Positions 1 to 7,370 of a DNA stretch of 10,192 bases are shown piece by piece. Within the stretch, counting starts at the first letter, position 1. Each line of letters begins with the position of its first letter. A program made the position numbers and the translations under genes. The notes under the pieces are model-generated. The model searched no databases. It was not told the origin of the DNA and was given only the letters and a program-made list of their open reading frames with translations. Source of the stretch: Tannerella sp. (GTDB taxonomy: Bacteria; Bacteroidota; Bacteroidia; Bacteroidales; Tannerellaceae); the NCBI GenBank assembly GCA_031275525.1, contig JAISOP010000005.1, positions 1 to 10,192 on the forward strand, in the 5' to 3' direction.

Positions 1-69
1 TGGTTAGTGGTTAGTGGTTAGTGATAAGTGGGCGTTTTTCACTAACCACTAACCACTAACCGCTAACCA
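1..69. repeat. Inverted repeat built of TTAGTGG heptads
   Basis: Bases 1-30 carry tandem 7-bp units (TTAGTGG, the last ones degenerate). Bases 40-69 carry the reverse complement (CACTAAC units), separated by a 9-nt loop (31-39) that contains five T. Pairing 1-30 with 40-69 leaves only two mismatches (at 24 and 26) and one G-T pair (at 8). The arms may continue left of the window, since the sequence begins inside the repeat. In RNA it would form a long hairpin. It could end transcription of an unseen upstream gene or be a dispersed intergenic repeat. No T-tract follows the right arm, so a classical terminator is not proven. Confidence 0.7.
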
Positions 70-194
70 CTAATTTTCACGATTAGATGCGTTAGCTATA
101 GGGCGTATCCGTTTCAAAACTTCCGTCCCTTGACGACCCCGGCCGCGCACAACCCGGAATCTGCTCCCGTTACAATAATAGAAAATCAAATCCG
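70..194. other. Intergenic spacer, no gene seen
   Basis: I see no coding region, tRNA-like fold or clear repeat between the heptad hairpin and the promoter of the DUF2723 gene. The middle part (about 120-172) is GC-rich and the rest AT-rich. It may hold upstream promoter or regulator sites that I cannot recognise. Confidence 0.4.
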
Positions 195-224
195 TTGTAA
201 ACTTGCGGGTTTTTAGTACCTTTG
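195..224 (+). promoter_or_regulatory. Bacteroidota-type promoter for the DUF2723 gene
   Basis: TACCTTTG at 217-224 matches the Bacteroidota -7 consensus TAnnTTTG. A TTG at 195-197 lies 19 nt upstream, the usual distance for the -33 element. Transcription would start near 231, giving a roughly 30-nt AT-rich leader before the ATG at 263. No Shine-Dalgarno is visible there, which is normal for this phylum. Confidence 0.7.
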
Positions 225-262
225 CGGCTAAAATAAAATAAGACAGTATAATTCAAAGACTT

Positions 263-3200
263 ATGAAGCAATATAGATTAGTCAACAACGTGTTGGGATG
301 GATCGTTTTCCTGATTGCATCCTATACCTACTTAGCAACCATGGAATGGACCGCCAGTTTCTGGGATTGCGGGGAGTTCATTATCTCGGCCTGCAAGCTG
401 GAAGTCGGGCATCCGCCCGGGGCGCCGTTCTTCATGCTGACTGCCAACCTGTTTACGCAACTGGCCTCCGACCCGTCGATGGTGGCCGTGATGGTGAACA
501 GCATGTCGGCGCTGTTCAGCGCCCTGACGATTTTGTTCCTGTTCTGGAGCATCACCCACCTGGCGCGGCGGAGGGTGTTGAAGAAGAAGGAAGACGAATT
601 CACGCCGGGACATACGATCCTGGTGATGGGTTGCGGACTGGTCGGAGCCTTGGCCTACACGTTCAGCGATACCTTCTGGTTCAGCGCGGTGGAAGGTGAA
701 GTATATGCTTATTCGTCACTGTTTACGGCGGTGGTCTTCTGGCTGATCCTGAAATGGGAGGAAGTGGCCGACCGTCCTCATGCCGACCGGTGGATTGTGC
801 TGATAGCCTATTTCATGGGACTGAGTATCGGCGTCCACCTGTTGAACCTGCTATGTATTCCTGCCATTGTGCTGGTGTATTACTACAAAAAATTCCCGCA
901 TCCTACGCTGAAAGGGACGCTGATGGCGCTGGCCGTTTCCTTTCTTATAGTGGCCCTGATGATGTACGGCGTCGTACAAGGCCTGGTCGAAGTCTGCGGC
1001 TGGTTTGAACTGCTCTTTGTGAACGTCTTCGGGATGCCCTACAATTCCGGTGTCTATGCTTACGTGATGCTTATTGCCGGTGTACTGTGGTGGGCGATTT
1101 GGGAAACGATGCGTGCGGAAGTGCACCCGGTGCGGATGAAACTTGCTTTTATCCTTTCGGTTACGCTTTTAGGTATCCCGTTCATCGGCAACGGTTACGG
1201 GCTGGGTATCCTGTTGATCATCGCCCTGACCGTATGCCTGTTCTACTTCAAAAAGACAAATATCAAGACCCTGAATACGATTCTCGTTTCGCTGATGGTC
1301 ATTGTGGTAGGCTATTCGTCCTATGCGTTGATACTGATTCGTTCGTCGGCCGATACGCCCATGAACCAGAATGCGCCGAGTGACATCTTTACGCTCCGCA
1401 CCTACCTGGCGCGTGAGCAGTATGGCGATACGCCGCTCTTTTATGGGCAGACCTTCGTTTCGGACGTGAAACGCGAAAGCGAGGGCGCAAACTGCGCACC
1501 CGTTATGAAAAACTCCGTTCCCATCTGGAGCCGTGTCATTAAGAAAAACCCGGACGAGAAGGATCATTATTTTATTTCCACTTACCTGCCGAAATACAAG
1601 TTTGTGGAAGCAACGGAAATGCTGTTTCCACGCATGTACAGCGACAACTCTTCGCATATTAACGGCTACCGGTTCTGGGCGAATGTCAAGGGAACGCCCG
1701 TCAGGTATTCCCAGTGCGGGGAAACCAAAACCGTGATGAAGCCGACGTTTGTCGAAAACCTCCGTTTCTTTTTCAGCTACCAGTTGAACTACATGTACTG
1801 GCGTTACTTCATGTGGAATTTTGCCGGGCGCCAGAACGATATACAGGGACATGACGGGAGCATCCTGAACGGGAACTATCTTACCGGTATCAAACCGATT
1901 GATACCTTCCGATTAGGCCCGCAGGAAGACATGCCGTCCGACGTGGAAGGAAACAAGGCGCATAATACCTTTTATATGCTGCCTCTGCTGCTGGGGCTGC
2001 TGGGTATCGGGTTCCAGGTGTTCAGCGGCAAGAAGGGGATTCAGAGTTTCTGGATCACGTTCTTCCTGTTCTTCATGACCGGCATCGCCATTGTCATGTA
2101 TTTGAACCAAACGCCCTATCAGCCGCGCGAACGGGATTATGCCTACGCCGGTTCGTTCTACGCGTTTTGCATTTGGATCGGGTTCGGCGTGGCGACGGTG
2201 GCCGCCGCCCTGGAAAAATACCTGAAAGCGCCGGCCATCGTGGCCGGAGGGGTGGCTTCCCTGATCTGCCTGCTGATTCCGCTTCAGATGGTTTCCCAGA
2301 CCTGGGACGACCACGACCGTTCGAGGCGTACCGTGGCACGTGACTTCGGTGCGAATTACCTGGAATCGTGCGAGCCGAATGCCGTCATTTTCACGAACGG
2401 CGACAACGATACCTTCCCGCTGTGGTACGCGCAGGAAGTGGAGGGTATCCGTACCGACGTGCGCGTATGCAACACCAGCTACCTGCAAACCGACTGGTAC
2501 ACCGACCAGATGAAACGCCAGGCCTACGACTCGGAGGCGCTCCCGATCTCGTGGACGCGGGACAAATACCTCCAGGGGACGCGGGACCGGGCGTGGGTTT
2601 TCAACCGTATCAAACAAATTGATTTGAGTGCGGCGCTGGAATTTGTTCAAAGTGATGACCCGAAATACAAAAGATTACCCGGCATCGGCCAAAATATTGA
2701 TTACATCCCGTCGGAAACGATTATCTATAAAGTGGACACGGCAGCCGTCCTGCGGAATAATGCCATCTGCCCGGAAGACCGGGAACACCTGCTCAAGGAA
2801 ATGGTCATTAACCTTGCCGGGAGGAACAGTTTGGGCAAGGAAGCCCTGACCATTCTCGACATGTTGCATACCAACAACTGGGAACGGCCCATCTATTTCG
2901 CCGTCACAGTGGATTCCACACAGTTTGTCCGCCTGAGTCCCTATTTCCAGAAAACGGGTCTTGCCTACCGGATCACGCCCGTCCATACGGCCGGCGGCGC
3001 CCGTTCGATTGATACGGAAAAGATGTATGACAATGTGATGCACAAATTCAAATGGGGCGGCGTGGACAGGCCGGGCGTCTATCTGGACGAAACGGTCATG
3101 CGCATGTGTAAAAGTTACCGGATGGTCCTGTTCGGCGACTTGGCCTCTGCGCTGATTGAGGAAGGAAAGAATGACAAGGCGCTGGCCGTACTGGACAAAG

Positions 3201-3526
3201 CCATGCAGGTGCTGCCTCCGGAAAACGTGCCCTACGACTATACGCTGCTGGGAATAGCCGAGATGTACGCGACGCTGGGCGAGAAGGACAAGTGCGAACA
3301 AATCCTGAACGGCATTGCGGACAATTCCATGCGCAGCCTCCGGTGGTTCTTCAAGTTGCGGCCGGACCAGTTGGTTGGCGTACAGAGAGATTTCAAGTTA
3401 CAGATGGATGTGATGCAGAACGTGATGGTGATCGGGCTTCGCAACAATCCGGAATTCGGTTCCGGTTTCAAGGAGGAATACAACAGTTTCCGGATGGCTT
3501 ACGTACAATCATTTGCCAATAAATAA
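263..3526 (+). CDS. DUF2723-family multi-membrane protein, putative GT-C (GT117-like) glycosyltransferase with TPR-like C-terminus
   Basis: This 1087-aa protein has many hydrophobic helices in its N-terminal 370 residues, a soluble stretch at about 370-560, further helices at about 565-690, and a long soluble C-terminal part. Near the N-terminus it has the DUF2723 signature: an acidic DCGEF motif (Asp35, Glu38) after the first helix, then HPPG at 50-53. In GT-C glycosyltransferases, acidic residues in the first extracytoplasmic loop act on the lipid-linked sugar donor. Human TMEM260 (CAZy GT117), a protein O-mannosyltransferase, shares this domain, so sugar transfer on the outer face of the inner membrane is plausible but inferred. 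Residues about 954-1023 look like TPR helices. Length suits the large Bacteroidales members. The ATG at 263 fits the promoter and starts just before the first membrane helix. It is probably co-transcribed with the deacetylase 3 nt downstream. The substrate is unknown. Confidence 0.85.
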   Translation: MKQYRLVNNVLGWIVFLIASYTYLATMEWTASFWDCGEFIISACKLEVGHPPGAPFFMLTANLFTQLASDPSMVAVMVNSMSALFSALTILFLFWSITHLARRRVLKKKEDEFTPGHTILVMGCGLVGALAYTFSDTFWFSAVEGEVYAYSSLFTAVVFWLILKWEEVADRPHADRWIVLIAYFMGLSIGVHLLNLLCIPAIVLVYYYKKFPHPTLKGTLMALAVSFLIVALMMYGVVQGLVEVCGWFELLFVNVFGMPYNSGVYAYVMLIAGVLWWAIWETMRAEVHPVRMKLAFILSVTLLGIPFIGNGYGLGILLIIALTVCLFYFKKTNIKTLNTILVSLMVIVVGYSSYALILIRSSADTPMNQNAPSDIFTLRTYLAREQYGDTPLFYGQTFVSDVKRESEGANCAPVMKNSVPIWSRVIKKNPDEKDHYFISTYLPKYKFVEATEMLFPRMYSDNSSHINGYRFWANVKGTPVRYSQCGETKTVMKPTFVENLRFFFSYQLNYMYWRYFMWNFAGRQNDIQGHDGSILNGNYLTGIKPIDTFRLGPQEDMPSDVEGNKAHNTFYMLPLLLGLLGIGFQVFSGKKGIQSFWITFFLFFMTGIAIVMYLNQTPYQPRERDYAYAGSFYAFCIWIGFGVATVAAALEKYLKAPAIVAGGVASLICLLIPLQMVSQTWDDHDRSRRTVARDFGANYLESCEPNAVIFTNGDNDTFPLWYAQEVEGIRTDVRVCNTSYLQTDWYTDQMKRQAYDSEALPISWTRDKYLQGTRDRAWVFNRIKQIDLSAALEFVQSDDPKYKRLPGIGQNIDYIPSETIIYKVDTAAVLRNNAICPEDREHLLKEMVINLAGRNSLGKEALTILDMLHTNNWERPIYFAVTVDSTQFVRLSPYFQKTGLAYRITPVHTAGGARSIDTEKMYDNVMHKFKWGGVDRPGVYLDETVMRMCKSYRMVLFGDLASALIEEGKNDKALAVLDKAMQVLPPENVPYDYTLLGIAEMYATLGEKDKCEQILNGIADNSMRSLRWFFKLRPDQLVGVQRDFKLQMDVMQNVMVIGLRNNPEFGSGFKEEYNSFRMAYVQSFANK

Positions 3527-3529
3527 CAC

Positions 3530-4138
3530 ATGTTTATCGAGCAACCGCCCCGGATATACAGGGCACTCTTTCCGGGTGCGATCTGGCGGCTTCCCGATGT
3601 GGAAAAATGTGTTTACCTGACGTTCGACGACGGCCCTATTCCCGAAATAACGCAGTGGGTCCTGGACCTGCTGGACAGCTATGGCGTGAAGGCGACTTTC
3701 TTTTGCGTAGGCGACAACGTGCGTAAGTATCCGGAGATTTACCGGAGGGTCGCAGAATGCGGACACAGGGTCGGAAATCATACCTGCAATCATGTCCAGG
3801 GCCTCCGTTACCAATCGAAGAAGTATGTAGCCAATGTGGAAAAGGCGGCGGAATGGATTGACAGCGACCTGTTCCGCCCGCCGCACGGGCACATGCGTTT
3901 GCCGCAGTTGTGGCGACTGAGGAAACACTACCGGATTGTCATGTGGGACGTGGTGACGCGTGATTACAGTCCGCACATGACATCGCAGGGTGTGTTCAAT
4001 ATCGTGAAAAAATATACCCGTAACGGTTCCATTCTTGTTTTCCATGATTCCCTGAAAGCCGCCGACCGAATGAAAGAAGCCTTGCCCCGCGCCATCGAAT
4101 GGCTGCTGAACGAAGGCTACCGTTTCAAACTGCTTTAA
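3530..4138 (+). CDS. Polysaccharide deacetylase family protein (NodB domain, CE4-like)
   Basis: This 202-aa protein is essentially one NodB homology domain. The CE4 motifs are in order: TFDDGP at 31-36 (Asp33 as base, Asp34 as metal ligand), HTCNH at 84-88 (both metal His), RPPHGH at 116-121 (motif 3, usually RPPYG), MWDVVTRDY at 138-146 (motif 4), and VFHDS at 170-174 (His172, motif 5). All catalytic and metal residues expected of an active metal-dependent N- or O-deacetylase are present. No signal peptide or membrane helix is seen, so it is predicted cytoplasmic, like other short Bacteroidota members; its substrate is not known. It begins 3 nt after the DUF2723 gene with no Shine-Dalgarno, so translational coupling is likely. 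Together they suggest a glycan assembly or modification unit. Confidence 0.9.
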   Translation: MFIEQPPRIYRALFPGAIWRLPDVEKCVYLTFDDGPIPEITQWVLDLLDSYGVKATFFCVGDNVRKYPEIYRRVAECGHRVGNHTCNHVQGLRYQSKKYVANVEKAAEWIDSDLFRPPHGHMRLPQLWRLRKHYRIVMWDVVTRDYSPHMTSQGVFNIVKKYTRNGSILVFHDSLKAADRMKEALPRAIEWLLNEGYRFKLL

Positions 4139-4153
4139 CCAAACCGCTAAATG

Positions 4154-4194
4154 AAGAATGGAGAATGAATCAGCCACATTCATTCTCCATTCTT
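4154..4194. terminator. Perfect 17-bp hairpin between convergent genes, likely bidirectional terminator
   Basis: Bases 4154-4170 are an exact reverse complement of 4178-4194 with a 7-nt loop (cagccac). It begins 15 nt after the stop of the deacetylase gene and lies about 56 nt beyond the stop of the mannosidase gene on the other strand, so it can serve both. The stem is AT-rich with a repeated GAATG flavour, and no T-run follows on either side. Factor-independent termination is therefore only probable. It might instead be an mRNA 3'-end stabiliser or a copy of a dispersed intergenic repeat. Confidence 0.6.
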
Positions 4195-4249
4195 GACAGC
4201 TCCTTAGCAGCCTTCGCTTGATGACATGAGGCGCCCTGCATCCGCTGTG

Positions 4250-6823
4250 TTATTCTTCCAGCAAATTGACTTCCCTGATGTCTCCCGTCTGCGGGTTCAC
4301 TCGCAGCGTTTTGATCTCAAACGGCTTGATGCTACCGCGCCAGGACAGGTTGGCTGACGGGAATCGCAACACGGCTGCGGCTGCTTTTCCGAGCGTTTCC
4401 ACCAGCCGGATAATAATATCGCTTCCCGTTTCGGATTGCTTGATGGACGACACGGTGACGTTCGGCGTATCGACGACCAGGTAAGAGGCCGATTTGGACA
4501 TCGTGCCGCGGTGGATACCCTGATAGGAGACTGCGGGCGGCGCCATAAATTCCTCGGCGATGCGCGGCACGTTGACCTCCTGCCAGCCGTCCTTGTGCGG
4601 TACGAGCAGGAGGCGGAGCGTCTGGATACCCTGATCCATCCAGAGGACTTCGGCGTCCGGCGCCAACTCGGATAGCGGCCTTGGCCCGTGATGCGCATAC
4701 GGCGCCGAGCGGGCTACCGTGATGCGCAGGTCGTTCCCCTGCACGCTGTAGCCGTATTTGGCATCGTTAAGCACCGTCAGGCCATAGCCGTCGGCGCCGC
4801 GCTTGCCGGTCACGTCAATCCACCGCTGTCCGGGGTCTTCCTCGCCGTTCGGCTCGCGAACCATCACTCCGTAGGGTGTTTCATAGGTCGGAACGGGCGA
4901 TTCCACATCTACCGGGAAAGAGAATTTCAGCATCTTCAGCCGCTCGTGCCAGTTGAGCGATACCCGGGCTTCAATCCTACGCGAACCGGCAGTCAGCAGC
5001 CAATCGACCGTCAGGTCCGAATTGCCGTAAGCCGTCTGCACACGTACGCCGGCACGCAGCGGGCCGTTTTCCAGCACGACGGTCTTCGCATTCCCAAACG
5101 CGCCGATCTCGCCTTTCGTCACGTAGTTGTATTCCGTAGGTGCATTTTTGGTAAAGTCGCGGACGTCGTGGCTCCACGTATCGCTTGGGTCGTCGATAAT
5201 TACGCCCTTGCAGCCCGTCGCGCCGCCTTTGAAGACCTCGCGGCCTGCGTCCTTGTCATAGATGCCGATTTCGCCGTTGGGGGAGAAGGTGATGCGGTAG
5301 AATTCGTTTTCCAGGCGGTTGAGTTCCGCGCTGACTTTGGTCCCGGCCGGCGTTTCCTCGCCCTTGCGGATACGGATTTGGCGGTAGCCTAACGGCGGCA
5401 GCGTCGCGTTGAAGAGGATGCGCCGGCGTCCCGTTACCGTTTGTGCCTGGATGTACTGCGCCGGCAGCGTCCGTCCGCGGTCGTCCGTCACTTGCGGCAT
5501 AGGAATGTGGTTCAAGTCGTATTCCACGTTGGCAGCCACTTCCCAAGCGTGCGGGTTGAAGGCCACCAGGTATTCCGATCCGGGGTCTTCCGACGGAATC
5601 TGCCATTCGAGTTTCTGGATAGCCAGCGCCGTAGCCGTATGCGCGATGTTGAGGGCGTAGTTGTGGCCTTCGAGGGCGTCCTGCGAATGGACGGCCAGCG
5701 AACTGCCGGCCAGGCTGTCGTGGAATTGCAGGAACAATACCTGTTTCCAGGCTTCCGTGAAACGCTCTTTCGGATACAGGGCTTTCCAGATAATTGCGCC
5801 GACGGCTGTGATCTTCTCGGCCGTCACCAGGGCGGCTTCGCTCAGGCGGTTATTCTTTTTGATGGCGCTTTCGGCCGAATAGCAGCCCACGGCGTGATGC
5901 TGCAAATCGTCCTTCACAGTGGGCAGGGTCAGCTGTTTCGCACGGACGTCTTCAAAATAGCGGTCCACGGAACTGTAGCCCACTGCCGGCGCTCCCTTTT
6001 CCGTTTTCAGGCCGTTGATGGATTCGATGTTGACTTTCGTCGGGCCGCCGCCGTGGTCGCCCACGCCGAAAAAGGCCATGAAATCCGTCATCGGCTGCGC
6101 CTTGGCAATTTTCAGCACGTTATTGAGGTAGTCATTCGCCTCCCTGCCGTTATTGTAACTTTCCTGGATGCGGTAGGTCAGGACTTTCGATCCGTCCGGC
6201 CCTTCCCACCAGAACAGGTCGGCGGGAATCGTTTTCTCGCGCCGTTCGGGACGCATGAAGACATAATTTTCCATGCCTTGCAAACGGATGATTTGCGGCA
6301 AGGTGCCCGGATGCCCGAAGGAGTCGGGATTAAACGCGGTTACGGCACGCTTGCCGACCAGTCTTTCCAGCGTGAGTTGTCCGTAGAGTCCCTGGCGTGC
6401 CATGGCTTCGCCCGAGGGAATGTTCATGTCCGGCTCCACCCACCAGCCGCCCACCACGTTCCACCGCCCTTCGGCTACGCGCTGACGTATCTCGGTCAAC
6501 ATCCCGGGGTCGTTGTCGGCTACCCACTGGTAAAACTGAGCTGAACTGGCGGTAAACACCATGTCGGAGGTTTCTTTCATCCGGTCGAGCGCCGAGCGGA
6601 ACGTGCTATGCACCACTGCAACGCCTTCTGTCCAGGGCCACAGCCATACCGGGTCGATATGCCCGTGACCAATCATGTAAAAACGGTATTTTCCGGCGCC
6701 TTTCGGCCACGAACCGGCGGCCGGCTGCGCCAGCAGACTGGTGACCGGAGTGAGCGCAAACGCCGTGGCGCCGACTGCTGTCCGGCTGATAAAATCCCTG
6801 CGGGAAATAGACTTTGTATTCAT
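4250..6823 (-). CDS. GH38 alpha-mannosidase, exported, with Tat-like signal
   Basis: From the ATG at 6823 the protein has 857 aa. The N-terminus has SRRDFI (7-12) followed by a hydrophobic stretch to about residue 32, which fits a twin-arginine signal, with cleavage probably near LLAQPAAG. The catalytic GH38 domain follows. HID at 55-57 (His55, Asp57) are zinc ligands. NPDSFGH has Asp167 as the expected nucleophile and zinc ligand. GVGDHGGG at 253-260 includes Asp256, which may be the acid/base. QFHDS has His368 as the last zinc ligand. A helical middle domain (about 320-405) and a long beta-rich C-terminal region (about 410-857) complete the usual layout. It should remove alpha-mannose from glycans in the periplasm. 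The start at 6823 is preferred because a 46-residue extension to 6961 would bury the signal peptide. It is monocistronic here, with no SusC/SusD pair in the window. Confidence 0.9.
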   Translation of the reverse strand: MNTKSISRRDFISRTAVGATAFALTPVTSLLAQPAAGSWPKGAGKYRFYMIGHGHIDPVWLWPWTEGVAVVHSTFRSALDRMKETSDMVFTASSAQFYQWVADNDPGMLTEIRQRVAEGRWNVVGGWWVEPDMNIPSGEAMARQGLYGQLTLERLVGKRAVTAFNPDSFGHPGTLPQIIRLQGMENYVFMRPERREKTIPADLFWWEGPDGSKVLTYRIQESYNNGREANDYLNNVLKIAKAQPMTDFMAFFGVGDHGGGPTKVNIESINGLKTEKGAPAVGYSSVDRYFEDVRAKQLTLPTVKDDLQHHAVGCYSAESAIKKNNRLSEAALVTAEKITAVGAIIWKALYPKERFTEAWKQVLFLQFHDSLAGSSLAVHSQDALEGHNYALNIAHTATALAIQKLEWQIPSEDPGSEYLVAFNPHAWEVAANVEYDLNHIPMPQVTDDRGRTLPAQYIQAQTVTGRRRILFNATLPPLGYRQIRIRKGEETPAGTKVSAELNRLENEFYRITFSPNGEIGIYDKDAGREVFKGGATGCKGVIIDDPSDTWSHDVRDFTKNAPTEYNYVTKGEIGAFGNAKTVVLENGPLRAGVRVQTAYGNSDLTVDWLLTAGSRRIEARVSLNWHERLKMLKFSFPVDVESPVPTYETPYGVMVREPNGEEDPGQRWIDVTGKRGADGYGLTVLNDAKYGYSVQGNDLRITVARSAPYAHHGPRPLSELAPDAEVLWMDQGIQTLRLLLVPHKDGWQEVNVPRIAEEFMAPPAVSYQGIHRGTMSKSASYLVVDTPNVTVSSIKQSETGSDIIIRLVETLGKAAAAVLRFPSANLSWRGSIKPFEIKTLRVNPQTGDIREVNLLEE

Positions 6824-7069
6824 GTCATTAAAAATTATAATTTGTACATAGCTAGCGTATAAGAGAAGGAAAACCCCTAAAAAGGGATGGCCTTTATTTT
6901 TATCCGGCCGGAAAATAATGGAACATAGCATGGTTTTGCACATGGAATGCAAACTGACCATTTACAGTAATATACTTTTTACATCACCACCAACATGCTT
7001 TTCGCGCTTCGCGCCATTCAGGAACGTACAGGAAAAGACCTTGGGGCAACTTTCCTTTCAGGCACAACC
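6824..7069. other. Intergenic region upstream of the mannosidase gene
   Basis: I see no convincing gene here. On the minus strand a weak promoter-like pair, TTTG (6953-6950) and TATGTT (6927-6922), lies upstream of the mannosidase start, but the spacing of 22 nt and the poor -7 match make it uncertain. A small inverted repeat (CCCCTAAAAAGGG, about 6875-6887) lies in its leader. Bases 7031-7056 could form a weak stem (GGAAAG with CTTTCC). Confidence 0.35.
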
Positions 7070-7253
7070 ATAAGGGAACCTCTACAAACCCCCACGCTAC
7101 GCTACGCTCCGCAGAGAAAAAGAAAAGGTCCGCGAATGCACGCGAATATCCGCGAATAAAATTATTCGCGTTCGTTCGCGGACATTCGCGGACAAACCTT
7201 TCTTTCTCTGCGGAGCGAAGCGTAGCATTTAGGGTTTTTAGAGGTTCCCTTAT
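7070..7253. repeat. 184-bp near-perfect palindrome, MITE-like or large hairpin element
   Basis: The sequence from 7070 is matched by its reverse complement ending at 7253, with the centre at 7160/7161. The outer 15 bp (7070-7084 against 7239-7253) pair exactly. An inner block of about 16 bp around GCTCCGCAGAGAAA also pairs, and the core CGCGAATAA / TTATTCGCG is perfect with a 2-nt loop. A few substitutions and a small length difference (a TTTG-like insertion in the right arm near 7193-7196) separate the arms. No protein is encoded that I trust and no clear target-site duplication flanks it. It could be a non-autonomous mobile repeat, a protein-binding array or a cruciform-forming element. Confidence 0.85.
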
Positions 7254-7276
7254 ATCACCCACCCGGAAAAAATACG

Positions 7277-7284
7277 TATCTTTG
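7277..7284 (+). promoter_or_regulatory. Bacteroidota -7 box for the thiamine operon
   Basis: TATCTTTG at 7277-7284 matches TAnnTTTG exactly. A start site near 7290-7292 would place the riboswitch aptamer at the very 5' end of the transcript. No TTTG or TTG is found at the expected -33 position (about 7255-7258). The end of the 184-bp palindrome lies there instead. Confidence 0.65.
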
Positions 7285-7293
7285 TGGCCGGTA

Positions 7294-7370
7294 CAATCAA
7301 GGGGTGCCCTGACAGGCTGAGATTACACCCTTACTACCTGATGCGGGTAATGCCGCCGTAGGAATGATAA
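7294..7370 (+). ncRNA. TPP riboswitch (thi-box) controlling the thiamine operon
   Basis: The conserved TPP aptamer parts are all present: GGGGTGCC at 7301-7308, CTGAGA at 7317-7322, CACCC at 7326-7330, and the ACCTGAT...GGGTAATGCC...GTAGGAA block at 7336-7364. GGGTG (7302-7306) pairs with CACCC for P2, GCC (7306-7308) faces GGC (7315-7317) around P3, and GCGG/CCGC form the pyrophosphate-side arm. P1 appears short: ATCA (7296-7299) with TGAT (7365-7368). It sits between the thi promoter and thiD, about 65 nt upstream of the thiD ATG, so TPP should lower expression of thiD, thiS, tenI-thiE and thiG. Confidence 0.93.

Noticed and set aside
1913..2650. 245-aa minus-strand open frame opposite the DUF2723 gene
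   Set aside because: Shadow of a confidently coding frame; the translation is rich in Arg, His and Gln with no motif.
5441..6544. 367-aa plus-strand open frame opposite the mannosidase gene
   Set aside because: It lies antisense to the conserved GH38 catalytic region, has no recognisable domain, and its composition fits a shadow frame.
6824..6961. 46-residue N-terminal extension of the mannosidase
   Set aside because: It would place the twin-arginine signal internally. The ATG at 6823 directly precedes the signal peptide, so the shorter form is preferred.
7131..7190. CRISPR-like array
   Set aside because: The CGCGAAT units are 7 bp with 3-bp gaps and mirror symmetry. There are no long repeats with unique spacers and no cas genes.
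6984..7262. 92-aa minus-strand open frame
   Set aside because: It runs through the 184-bp palindrome, and most of its residues are translated repeat arms (for example the FFFSAERSVA part). It has no ribosome site or recognisable domain.
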